A DNA stretch of 64,000 bases. Origin: Haliclystus octoradiatus (Eukaryota; Cnidaria; Staurozoa; Stauromedusae; Haliclystidae). The number at the start of each line of letters is the position of its first letter. Position 1 is the stretch's first letter. The translations under genes were made by a program, and so were the position numbers. The notes below the pieces were generated by a model. The model was not told the DNA's origin, made no database searches, and saw only the letters and a list, made by a program, of their open reading frames with translations. Of the stretch, positions 48,023 through 60,084 are shown one piece after another. Location of the stretch: the NCBI GenBank assembly GCA_916610825.1, contig OU744450.1:8328030-8392029 (forward strand), read 5' to 3'.

Positions 48023-48743
48023 AGTTTATAAGTATGACTTCAATTGACTCGCTGCAGAGTAAAAAAAATTGAAATTTTGTCTCTTACTTTCAAGATAGTT
48101 TTGAGTTGTATAAGATGTAAATTGATAATGGTAGTCTCAATATTTCAATATTTCAATATTTTTACATGACGATCAATCTGTCATCCAGGTAATCCACAGT
48201 TAAGAAACGAGAATTTGATATAGGAGAAAACTTGATCATATCCTCTCTAGCCTATCCCACCTATAAACTTGACGCATATAATTTATTTTGTTGAAATCTG
48301 TTTCCATGTTAATCTAAATAAAAAATGATTTATCTTGTTTATCATTGTTGGTTAAGCATTATAAGAAAACAAAGAATGTAATAATGAAAGTTAAAATTTA
48401 AAAATTCATGCTGTGAATATTAATTCATATTTCTGATGTTTCAAGAAGATACACTTTCAAAATATTGACAATTGAAATAAATAAAATCGATACTATATAT
48501 AAACGCTTTCAATTATTAAAATATTTCAAACATGTTTAACTGTGTACAAAGGACTAAAGTCTGAATTGAAAGTCCTCCAGACTGCATGTTTTTAGATAGT
48601 TCAAACAATAGAAATTAATATACATGCGCAAGCCTTTCTCATAGGAACACATGGAGGAAATTTACCACTAATCTTTCCCAAATAGTTTATACGATAGAAT
48701 TGCTTCGATTACAATAACATTGATGTTTAATTTCATTTATCAG
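48023..48743 (+). other. Intron B3-C4, 3' host part
   Basis: From TTCAATTGACTCGCTGCAG it aligns with the last ~730 bp of the other B-C introns (from about 5003 and 12690) up to the CATTTATCAG acceptor. No coding content is seen. Confidence 0.7.
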
Positions 48744-48980
48744 ACCTCAGCTCTGCAACCGTTGAAAATCCTGGAACAATCAAAACTGGAAGTGAAATAA
48801 CTTTTACATGTTCAGCTGACAGCAATGGAGGAGCGGTCACTTATGAATATCAAATAAATAATATCGTAGTTAGCAACCCACATAGAATTTTTGGCAGTGA
48901 CAATAATAAGGATTTGAAATGCATTGCAAAGCTAGCTGGTTTTGCTGATAAAGAAAGCAGTGTTACCCTAGTGGTTCAAG
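48744..48980 (+). CDS. Ig-like domain exon, class C (C4)
   Basis: 237-bp phase 1-1 exon, acceptor CATTTATCAG, donor CAAG|GTAAGT. C2 sub-type (VENPGTIKTGSE, NNKD before LKC). The last exon base is G where the other C exons have C, so joined to A4 the split codon is GAA (Glu), still open. Joined to a T-ending class it would not arise. After B3 the split codon is TAC. Confidence 0.85.
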
Positions 48981-50111
48981 GTAAGTAAAGCTCAAGTCCT
49001 TACATGTAGGATATACCTTAATAGAGTGGTAATTTTTATTTATAAAGGCAATTTATTGGATTAATTTTGCAAATGTTGATATAATGAATCTATTGATAAT
49101 GCAAAAAACACAGAATCTATTATACATCTCAAGTGATATATAGATAGAAAATTTTACTCTTACTTTGAAAAAGAATTCAATAAACGAGATGATGGATTAG
49201 TATTACGTGAAAGGAATTAATTCTGCATTGATATTTCCCATGATGCATGTATGTTTGTAAGTGTAACTAAAATATGGCAAACTTGTTACGTTTAAACTGG
49301 CTGATGGTAAAAAAATTTTAAATGAACCGTAAAACATGCATTCTCACTATTATTTCCCCATTAGATCAATGGTATGTGGTGCTATAATTGGGAGCGGAAT
49401 CATAACGCAATGAGTTTTCTTGTTCATTCACTACGATATCTGTTTAGCGGAGTAAATATTCATAGGTGTATTTCATGTCCTGCAAATTCAACCTTCAATT
49501 TGAAACAGTTACATTACATTTTTAATTTCCAGTGCCATAAACCCAGCCCATCAGCTTATTAAAAATTTTTGAGTTGATCAGTACTATAAGTCTAATTAAT
49601 TTACTATCTAACATAAAATTTTTTATGTCCTTGAGTACCTTGAAAACTTTAAAACTGTTTCTTTGGTTATATTTGAGGGACATGTACTTATTTGCTTTCC
49701 AAACATTTGAATTTTTTGTAGACCATTCTTCAAAATCAAATCGTTTTCATAATGAAATTAATAGTAGAAGCTCGATCTACTGTCTTGACTTTGAATGGAT
49801 TTCTAACATGTTAATTCTATTCACGACTTCAATTTTTTACTACCATTATAGACAATCATAGTTATTTATAAAACAATTGCAAAACAGTTATACATGTTAT
49901 TGGTACTCTGATACAGACATTTTGGGTTACAATGAAATGCTCAAAATGCAAAAAACCAGCAATAGCAAAGTTTTTCCGGACATTTGAGCCATTTCAATGT
50001 CTCATTCACCAACTTAAATGCATGTATCACAGGCCCTTTGAAAATTTCGCCAACTTTGTAAAAGATTACATATTCATATCAATTCCATGTACAATGCTTT
50101 TAATTGCTTAG
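48981..50111 (+). other. Intron C4-A4
   Basis: 1131 bp, near-identical to intron C2-A3 and likewise lacking the Helitron-like insert (uninterrupted at about 49808). No coding content is seen. Confidence 0.75.
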
Positions 50112-50348
50112 AACTCGTTTCCGCAACCATTACTGATCCTGGAGTACTCCAGGCTGGAAACGAAGTAACCTTCGGTTGTTCATCAGTTAGCAGCGGAGGA
50201 ACAGTCACATATGAATATGAACTTGGTGGAATTTTAGTTCAAAACCCTTACACACCTGATTTAGCTGACAATGGTAGGGAATTGAGATGCATTGCAAGTT
50301 TAACTGGTTGCCCTCCACATGAAAGTGCTATTACACTAGTTGTTGAAT
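50112..50348 (+). CDS. Ig-like domain exon, class A variant (A4)
   Basis: 237-bp phase 1-1 exon, acceptor AATTGCTTAG, donor GAAT|GTAAGT. Same protein as A3 except T for A in SLTGCPP. Last Ig exon found in the window. A following exon would need to start phase 1 and not with AA. No such exon is seen before the window ends, so the gene either continues beyond or is truncated here. Confidence 0.85.
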
Positions 50349-51595
50349 GTAAGTAGATCTTGTTGAGTGTTGATACATATCTATAAGTTGTGCAGTAATG
50401 CATACGCTATGTCTTTGACAGAAATGTGTGTTGGTTATGTGACTTATTGATTGTAAATGCTACAAAGCCCTACCATGTTTTTTGTAAGTTGGAAAATTCA
50501 ATTTCATGATGCATGTTTATAATATCTTGTGATTGGCAATACACATCTATAGCATATATATTTACTGTTAGGCAACATTATGGTACCAACAATGAGTTCA
50601 GATATGAACCTTTTGTGATACAGTGTTCAGATTGAAGATAGAAATTATACACATAAGGTAAAGAAAGGAATTTCATTCTACAACTACGTTAACCAATTAT
50701 AATGAGCTCTTTAATAGAAAAATTGATGATATTTCATTTCGGTGACATTTATTAACGTATTTTACGCATTTTACATTTTGATTATTTCACAACAAAATAG
50801 ATAATTATTATTCAATTATAAAAAAAAAAAAAAAATAGTAACTGATTTTATCAATTTCGCTATGAAACAGGGAATAAAGTAAGTATTTGCTTGAATGATA
50901 ATAACTAACAGGAATATCCGAATTCTGCAAACTATTTCCATAATCTTTTCATCGACCCTGAATTTGATCTATGGTTTTCAAAGTCCACTAATCCCAGAAT
51001 ATATTTAGAATTGCTTCCGCAGTAAACTGCGTTATATGTAACAGATATAAGCATACAGTAATAAAATTGATTACTGATAAGTATGTTCTTTTTCATGTAT
51101 TTTTATTTTGGTTTGGACTGCTGTAATAATCAAATCGATTCTCTAAGTTTCTTATAGAATTCTCAAAGAATTTATTTGAATTTATAATTTCTGGACGAAT
51201 TTATGTTATCATAAGTTTAAGTTCTAAAATGTTGAACTTTGTGCCCTAAATAAAAAAATTTTATCTGAGTATATTCATGGACTTTTAATTTTGTTAAACA
51301 AACAAGATAATAAATTAAAAACTTAAAAAGATAATTTTGTTTTGAATATATGTTTCCAATACTGAAAGGTAAAATTTTGAAATATTTAACCCTTTGAAAA
51401 CTACAAATTATATGTTGTGATCAAGTGACAGCTAAGTAATCCTTCTAACAAAATAAAGATACAGATTTAAATTCTTATAAGGTAGAAATTATGTTGGAGA
51501 TTTTTTTAGACACATATACATATATTTGAAAGTTCATACAACTTATAACGTCGAAATTTTCGTCTTAAGCAGACTTAATTTTCTTGTAACACACG
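50349..51595 (+). other. Intron after A4
   Basis: Aligns with the A-B intron through about 51590 (for example ACTTATAACGTCG...GCAGACTTAATTTT), with a 16-A run near 50820-50835. The alignment then ends in mobile-element sequence, and no B exon follows. Confidence 0.65.
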
Positions 51596-52500
51596 CATAG
51601 AACTTCTCACAGGTTCCCATGAGTCCCTGCAATTGTTTGAAAGAAAGATCGATACGCCAGGAGGAGAAATTTGAAAAGACTATTAACACGGGATGTATTA
51701 GTTTGCTACACCAACATGTCTGATGTGGAAAGCTCTATTGTTTGGAAACTTTGAAACTGAAATTAAGCGTGTCTTTGTAGTAATTTGATTCTGCAGACAA
51801 TTTTTGGTTGATGTGTTGAATGTGGGAGTATTCGATTTTAAATAATGTTATTCTTGGATATATTATCTCTTGATGTTTTATCCACGTTAACTGAGCTAGA
51901 TAATTTTTCTTCAATTGAGTCAATTTTAGCTTTTAGTAATGAGTTATTTCCCTCGAAGTGATAAACATGAATTAGCAGGTAGCAAAATGCCCTCCACAGA
52001 TCTTTATTAGGTGATATCCGATATGTGCGACAAGTATACTTGATTTTTTGTCTGTCATTTTTGGAGTACCTATATGTTGTTTTTCTTCAGGGACTATTGT
52101 CGGTTGATTGGTTTGCTATTAACAATGCTTTTACCTCGCTGTAACATAATATTGAGGCATAAATATACATATCCAATTTAGATTTCTAGTATACTTTAAT
52201 CAATGGTGGATATATCCAAGGGCTATAGAATAAGTGTTTCATCATTCGTACTTATCACGTCGTCTGATGTTCTGATACATGATAAAGTCATATCTGATTG
52301 TAATGACCTGTCATATGTCTATAGGCCCTCATCTTCATCGTCGATTTCAGTTTTAGTAGCGCTGCTGTTTTGCTTATTCAAGGTGCCGATTATCTTTTTA
52401 CCTTCGTCTTCACTAAACACAATTCCGTAGATTTTTCTGGAAATTTTCAGACCTTAATTGAGTCACTACTTTTTAAAAAAGCTTAAATAAAACTTTCGAA
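51596..52500. other. Unassigned stretch left of LINE 2
   Basis: No convincing gene. On the minus strand there are short acidic or coil-like phrases (KIDSIEEKLSS, KTEIDDEDEG) that could be LINE ORF1 or leader remnants, but no motif secures this. Confidence 0.3.
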
Positions 52501-53025
52501 TTCCTCAACTGTCATCGTATGGTATGCCATGGTAGCTTCCTGTTTGAGCTCCGGGCATGAGACATCTGGTTCTCAGTTGTGTAATGGCAATTATATGTAA
52601 TGTATTGGAATGAGAGGGTAAATTCCAAATCCAAAAGTATATGTAATTTTTATATAAAAGTATAGAAACGCACCGTATCCAGCATGCTAAGATAGCGGAA
52701 TATTTTGTAACAGTTCTTCCCAAAACCCTTGTAAATAAAGTAGCATAGATTTTGAATTAATTGTCAAAAGATAGAGTTTTATCAAATATGATTAATATTC
52801 AATACCAACAGGGAGAAAACCAAGCTCACCTCTTACAGTTATTGTGCTAGCATTTTTGGAACTCTCAGGATAAGTTTCATGACTTTTTTCTGAAGGGTTT
52901 CTAACGGGTTATCATCTTCATGTTTTAGGTGTTTCCCCAAATGTCACTACCATATACCGTTATTGGTAGAGTCATGGAATAATAAATATTATTGTAAATG
53001 GCAACATAAGTGGTTAGTGATCCCC

Positions 53026-53999
53026 TCATTGCACGCATGGTGAGAAACCAGGCGTTTTCGGCCTTTGCATATAAACTTTTAATGCCATATATGCTGTATA
53101 AAGCTGCTTCCCAGTTATATGGAATGTAAATCTCAAACATTTGTTGGTATCTGTCTCTTCCATCTTCTGTCTGTTAATGAAGAATCGAAAGTTATGCTCT
53201 ATTTTTAATTTTTCGAAAATCACTATCTTTGATATTTTTTCGCTAATTTCAAGTTTCCATTGGTTACAACAGTCTTCTGTTTTTTTGAAGACATGATTGT
53301 AGCCCTTCTTTACTAGTAGAATACAAAACGAAGTCGTCTGCAAACATCAGAAAATTTAATTTTTAATCTAATGGTGTGACTTGGTCGCTAGAAGAAATGA
53401 GCATATTTTTAGGTAGATCATTAATAAAAATAGTGAAGGACTTAACACATATCTTTGTCGAACACCAATATTTGGCGCGATAGCAGGTGTAATGGAATTG
53501 TGGTATAAATTATGATCAGTATTGCTGGTATACAGGTTTTGAAAATGCTGTAAAATCTACAATTTATGTTCAAATCGCGTAGTTTGATAAACAATTCTGA
53601 ATTATTCACGGTGTCAGAGGCTTTTCGCAAGTCGATAAAACAAGTGAAAAGTTGACCTCCATTTCGAGTGTATTTAGAAATTATTGCTTTCGAGCAGAAA
53701 AAACGGTCAGTGGTTCGGCGGTTAACTTGGAATCCACTTTTACATTTGTGTAAAATTTTATGCGTAAAAAGAAATACGCTCATTCGTCGATTGAGAATTA
53801 AATAAAATAATTTACCCAGAATATCTGCAAAACTTATTCCTCGATAGTTACTTGGTTCCAAAGGATTTCCTGATTTATGTAAACGTAGAATTAATGATTC
53901 CTTCCATGTCTGAGGAAAGCAGCCCTTCTCTAATATTTTATTATAATGTTTTAAGTATAGTTTTAGGAAATTTAAGTTTTCGCTAGTTGAATTACCCAT
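53026..53999 (-). pseudogene. LINE 2 reverse transcriptase fragment
   Basis: Reading 53999 down to 53442: CFPQTWKESLILRLHKSG and PSNYRGIS (RT fingers), CKSGFQVNRRTTDRFF, then LFTCFIDLRKASDTVN (motif A, Ser where Phe is usual). MFADDFVLYSTSKEGL (motif C) reads across 53299-53346. Then CNQWKLEISEKISKIVIFEK (thumb) lies near 53230-53270. Frame changes and the loss of motif B between 53442 and 53346 show it is dead. Catalytic Asp residues of motifs A and C are still readable. Confidence 0.75.
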
Positions 54000-54003
54000 T
54001 TCC

Positions 54004-55157
54004 GTAGTGCCTATAATGGGGCCACTTTACATTGCGCATGTCTTGAAAAAATAACGCGTGCGATTGCTCTAAGTCTCTCACATGTTGGTAATACAAAATG
54101 GCGTCATCTGTTATTGTTATGAACAACAAGGTGGAAATATTTGTTTTAAATTTATATGCATGCTTAGATTATTTGAAAGAGTTAGGAAAGTATCGCAATT
54201 CAAAAGAAATAAATCATTTAACATAATTATACACTCGTGTTGGGTTTATTCCGAGTGGTTACATATTATTGACTGTTTACTTTAAAAGCGTAGGTCGTTG
54301 TGGCGTTGTCTAAGAAATGGTCAGTTACCCAGCATATTTTTCGTTCTCGGTTTGATATGTCAACTTTAAAACTTTGATATACAGTTATAAAATATTCAAA
54401 TGTTTTATTATTCGACATAAACATTGTCCATAGCATGCTATACAGAATTTAAGTTAAACTATTTACAAAAGCATGGACGGGTAGATTTTATGTAAAATAT
54501 CAAAACGGCTTATTATTAAAATATTTCATATTGAGTCTCTATATTGAAAAGTATAAATTCTGTAAATTTATTATGATCTTTAACATGGAAACGGTAATCT
54601 CAAAAACAACAACAAACAAACACCGAGGGTGAATATCATTTCTTGCATCGCAGAGATGTGTGAAATGCCGTGACGACATGGCTAAAACAATGGCGAGCAC
54701 GAAGGAAAATGCCAGTTCACTGTAGGAAAATGCCTTGGAGGGGAATTTTACTCACATTTAGATCTAAAAACAAATAAAAACTGGCCAATCATAGATGTCC
54801 CTACCAGGAACTAACTGGGTTGATGACTTCCTTTCACTATACTCAACGTTATCTTGATATTTTGCTCGCGATTCAACACGCGATATTTTACTTGGCCATA
54901 CAAACCCTTGTTGATGAGTTTAAAAATTGACGATGTTTGACAAGCTTGGAGGGGAATTTCTTAGAAGGTAACTAAAATCTAACACCATTTCTATGTTTAG
55001 TTTCATGTCAAGATAACAGAACTGGCTGGGTTGGGATGATTGATAATGCTTATCTATTATAAATAGTCTATTTTGCTTCAAAATGTTAGTATTTTTGCGT
55101 GATTTGTGTGATTTTGACGCACCCGCAAATACGCGATGGCTCGATTATTGGCACTAC
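54004..55157. mobile_element. Non-autonomous TIR element nested in LINE 2
   Basis: Ends GTAGTGCCTATAATGGGGCC (54004-54023) and the inverted GTAGTGCCAATAATCGAGCC at 55138-55157, matching at 17 of 20 positions. The LINE protein sequence stops at one edge and resumes at the other. No clear target duplication is seen and no transposase frame. Superfamily unassigned. Confidence 0.6.
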
Positions 55158-55690
55158 GCGGTCAAAATTCGTCCTTAAGAAACAAGAATTTCGGGTATTG
55201 GAAGAGTTGAAGTTGTTCTCTTCCTTTTTATAGATTTAACCTTTTGCCAAATTTAGATTTTTCCTTGTACATGTTTCCATCAAGTTCTTTGAAGAATGAA
55301 ATATTATCAGTACCTGTTTTTCGTACATTATTGCTTAATTAAATTCTTTCTTTAATGTTATCAAACGTCCTCGTAAGTATGGGTTTGTTTGGACTTGCCT
55401 TGGATTTTTGATTGTATTGTTTATTTGAGTTTTTAAGTTTGAGCATGTCGGCGTGTACCATGGTTGTTTGAAGCGCCTGGAGAATTTAAAAATGTTTAGG
55501 CGATGTCTTCATTAATGTATTTTCTGTGGATGATAAGAAGATTTCATCAATATCTATCATTTATGAGATTATCAATGTCTGATTTGTTTTCAATTATCTT
55601 CCATTATAATTCAGATATTATTAGATCAACGTCTTTTCTATTTATTTTTGATAAAAAGGTAGTAGAGTAATTATTGCCCCAATGAATTTT

Positions 55691-57503
55691 GTTGGGCGAT
55701 CCTCACATAAAAAAATGATGATGATGATGATGATGTGACGTATTTCCAATATACTATTCTACATAGAAGCAGGTCTGTGATAAGTAGTACTCAATGTTAT
55801 TATTTTGTTATTCGATATTGTCAATATATATTTGCAAATATAATTAAATTAATTGGAAAAACACAAAAAATCAAACATTCGTTGCTACTCAAAGTTTCAT
55901 AGTACAGACAACATAAGTTGTATTCTATTTGTAAATATATATTTTTTGATTGCATTGATTAGCTAATGTCTGATCTGTGTTTTAACAGATCTTTACTATC
56001 AAGGTTAAATAATATACACCTATTTCTTGTACCAAACCTTTAACATTAGATAACAAAGTTTTCCTTTCTATTGTAGTGATAGCTTACCGAAAGCCTTGAA
56101 AATAAGAGAATCATTAGCGGCAGACAATAATGAAAAAAGTCTATTAGCATATGGCATTTGATAACTAGTTCTGTTGTCCACATTGAACACATAGACATTT
56201 GACCAGTAACAAATAAACAAATTCGAAAAATTAGAATGGTATTTCAGTCGTTAAGCAGTTGTAATTTCTACAAAATCGGAGCTATAATTTAGCTGCTATC
56301 GTTTTATCGAAAAGTACAATATTGATCAGACATAAATTCGATAACTTTAACACATTGTTTATGTTAATCATCAATATATGAGATGGGTGAATGATGACCA
56401 CTATAAACCTTTGTCCTCTCTATGGGAAATTGCCTAAATTAAATTAAATATTGTAGTTTTGGTCTCTCATTTATGTAATTTACTGTATCAATTTTTTGAA
56501 TGGAATGTTTTCGTTACCATTCAATGATTCATGCAGAGATTCATTAAGCCGATACAGCAATTGAATCACATCATAATATTTATACTAATATAGTAATATC
56601 TAAATACCAGTGCTTTTCACTGTTAGAACCAGTGCCTTTCACTGTTAAAACCAGTTCATTAACTGGTTAACTAACTTCCTATCCTTATTTATTTCATTCG
56701 AGCTATGTAGTGCAATAGAGTTCAATATCCTCTTCATTATATTTTGCATGTATGGAATGATTAATTATCAAAACTGAAATGCATTATTAATGTTGTTCTG
56801 CATTTTGTATTCCTGTTCATTACTCTTTTGTTTTATTAACAAGCTTCACTGCAGGCTAGAAAATGGAGCGAAGCGACCTCTTTGAGGAAGCCTAAGGCTT
56901 ATTATTAGTATACTTTTTATGGGAAAAGTTGTATTTCATAAAGAACTGTATCAGCTATATTTTACTTAAGAAAGTTTCACGAGTATGTTCTCATTGCCGT
57001 TTACACTGATCAATTGAAGTTTGCTTTCAGTATCAAACCCCTATACTGCCTCATCTTGACTCTTATGTTTTTCAAACTTGTTTGCAGCCTAATGATCTAT
57101 TTATAGCCTGTTTGCAATGTATTGGTTGCATTATTTATTCAATAAGTATGAAATAATATGTTAAATAAATAAAATGTTGTTCTTCATTGTCGATTACTGT
57201 CATCAAATAATTGACGATCGCACAAACAAACCAGAAAAGCTATCCAATTTTAGGATGACAGCAGGTTAGCCATAGTCAAATACTGTAACAGAAGTGAAAT
57301 TAACTTAACACATATGGTTATGATCGAACGACCACAAGTGTTTGAACTATCACTTATTTGCTATAAATTTGTATTGCATCTGACGTTACTGTAAAGCAAA
57401 CTTTTCAATACTGTATCACTTCAGATATGATCTAATCCTTATATTTTCCAAAACTGTTTAACCCAAATATACCCAGCGCAGCGACGGGTCCTAATTGCTA
57501 GTA
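55691..57503. other. No gene seen; possible Helitron 3' ends
   Basis: AT-rich with no supported coding region. It contains an (ATG)n run (about 55713-55737) and a short duplicated phrase CCAGTG(C/CC)TTTCACTGTTA near 56610-56650. AAGCCTAAGGCTT near 56880 is followed by ATTATTAG|T. A GC-rich ACCCAGCGCAGCGACGGGT near 57470 is followed by CCTAATTG and CTAG|T, the usual form of a Helitron 3' terminus. No matching 5' end was identified. Confidence 0.35.
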
Positions 57504-60080
57504 TAGCTATATGTAGCAGTTAAGCATTATCAAGTCATTTATTTTCCGAAAAATATAATGAAGAAACAATTATCATGTGTCAGCCTTATCACCCCCTGGT
57601 TGCGTTGATAATAATTTTAAATTTGAGTTTGAAAGGACTGTTGACGACCAGCATGATGAATATTTTGGATAATATGCAGACTTTTGAAATAGATAACCCA
57701 ACTGTAAATTACAACCACACGCACCTCAGTATAGATACAAAGGACATTTAAAGACTATTTTGGTCTAGACCGATAATGGCAAATAGTATTACATCGAATA
57801 TTGTTGTTTTCATCTAATGTTGATATATTTTTTATGTTTCAAATCTGAAAAAATGACTCAAGAAAAGACTTCAAAGTCTCTAATCACTTGTTCACTCTAT
57901 TTTCAGGATCCATAAAATACATCAAATATGGACCAATCACATGGATATTTACCAGTTGATGATGCACTCATTTTGTAGCACGTGGAATCTAATCGATATA
58001 ACCAAATGCCGAATCTTATCAATTCCTTGGATTTTGTTCCTGTCCTTTTTTACCTTTTAATGTTACTTTCACAATTTTTGTTGCTATAATACTGCACTTA
58101 GATGGCTAGCTTTGTAATAATATATGCTTAAATTGGATGTGTGTTTATTTGTATTTGTGTTACGATAATTGCTAATCAAAATCCCACGGCAACTCATGTT
58201 TTAGAATTTTCGAGAAAGTCAAAGCAGCCTAGCGAGCAACATAGGCGCTAAGTTTTTGTTTGAGCCAAAATATTGCTCTCATTGTGCACGAGACGTACAT
58301 CGAGAAAAGGAGAAGGGGCAATCCCTGTATCTTAATAAAATTGCTTGATATAGCATCTTGTCAAGTAATTGTTTCTTGTCATTTACCGTCATCAATATCA
58401 TACTGTATATTGTATATGTCATCAGTTCTACATATAAATACTAATCAGAAATATAGAACTTCTGTTTAAGTAGAGTTAGCTATATCTATTTATCAGATGT
58501 CAATTATCTTTCATTTACATTAAAAGATTAATATATCAAAATGATGACAATCTTCCAGGCAAGTGCCTTAGACAAGGGAAGGGAAAATGACACAATGTTG
58601 AGATAGTTATCCTCCATCTGTAATTCAAATTATCTTAAGCTTAAAGTGTGTACTGCGTTTTGGGATACAGCTACTCGAGAATGGGCACAGGTATTGTGTA
58701 AAGGGTGCTCAGCCTATTACCCCCTGATGTGCTATCGTTTTTAAAAAGGGAAATTCAAAGAGGGATGCGTCAGACCATACTGTAAGTTATTCCATCCATT
58801 TACTTGCCAAAATTCTTCTGTAAATCATGGCCTTGTTATCATCTTGCTTTTAAAGGCATAAGTCACATATGACACAGCGAATCTGAAACTAGAACAACTC
58901 CAGATGACCGGTATGAACACAACGTAGAGGATTCCTTGGAACATTCCATGGATATACCAAATCATAGAATTACCTTGACTGGCTCTAGGTCCTGCTTACT
59001 TTGATGTGCCGAGATTTGATAGTTGGTAAGAGGGAGTTGTGTCCTTCATCAAGTGTTCTGCCCAACTCCGGCTTCTCTGATCTGATTGTTTTCATAAATT
59101 TTTACGTCTTTGAAAGATGGAATAATCGGGTGTTCACATGGCTTTAAGTTATGTATAAAAACATCTACCTCTAAAGAGTCTATATAATTTCTGTTCAATC
59201 CTTGCTTGATTTTTGATCAAACATACTAATACACTGACTAGAGGAATAAATCTCTCGCTTTCCTCGCCACCAAAGATCACTCAAAACCGAGAAAATTTGC
59301 AGCAAATTTGAGAGCAACAACTTTCCAGAATCAGTTTATTTAAGGAAGAACAACAGCATATTTTCTACTTATTATATAATAGTTTCGAAAGCTCTAAAGA
59401 TTCAACTGATGATCATGAAGCAAATTTTAAATCTTTTAAATCATGTTCAATTGCATGCAATATTTTCAAAATGTATTTGGAATGAAGACTGGACAACTTT
59501 AAAATATGTTACGTCATTTCGCATAGTTTGATGCGGTTCTTATGTCTTGGAAAACAATATAATGTGCAAAGGACACAAGTCTCACTCATCAACAAAATCG
59601 TTAAAAAAAGTAAGTGAGACTTGGATCAAGTCAAAGAAATACCATGTAGCAGCCATAACATACCATCATCTCAATTTTTTAAATAGTAGGTCTTTTTAGG
59701 CAACCCTCCTTCTACAGGCAGATTGCCATGGCAAGAATTCCTCCAACAGCAAAATGAAACACTGGCAACACTCTGTAAACAAGTGACCCAGTTGATTTGA
59801 TTTTTCAACAGCTCCCACAAATACTGGCCCCATCAATAGTAACAGACAATAGTCATTTAACTCAACAATCGTTTGTACAAATCACTTGGATTGTGAACTT
59901 TTAAACACAGATCAAGCAGCTAGCAACTCAATTTATTTCTCATTTACTCTCCAAACACATAATCAAAGCATGACATATATCAAACCTATTCAACATGCAT
60001 CATAGGATGACAGTTCTTCTTGTGCACCATGATTTCCAATCCCACTAGTATCCAGCAACGATCATCCTGCTGTTTTTTCA
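57504..60080. other. No gene seen; probable LINE 3 upstream debris
   Basis: No open frame above 70 codons and no splice-bounded exon is recognisable. The 58540-59900 stretch on the plus strand has scattered protein-like phrases in changing frames that could be an eroded LINE ORF1, but no family motif is secure. Confidence 0.3.
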
Positions 60081-60084
60081 CTTC

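Larger units (their letters stand above)
52500..55690 (-). mobile_element. LINE 2 remnant, minus strand, split by nested element
   Basis: The RT portion lies at about 52500-54003 and the endonuclease-RT linker at about 55165-55690 (PWYTPTCSNLK and flanking charged text, typical of the K-P-W-Y/F linker before RT). Between them sits a separate TIR element. Near 52810-52890 the phrase VRGELGFLPV resembles the conserved C-terminal VxGELGxxPL block of many LINEs. Multiple frame breaks make it inactive. It is a different lineage from the 33665 LINE; I cannot name the clade securely. Confidence 0.7.

Noticed and set aside
52203-52430. Ser-rich plus-strand frame of 75 codons
   Set aside because: Lies in LINE-related debris; the opposite strand reads as the more likely former coding strand.
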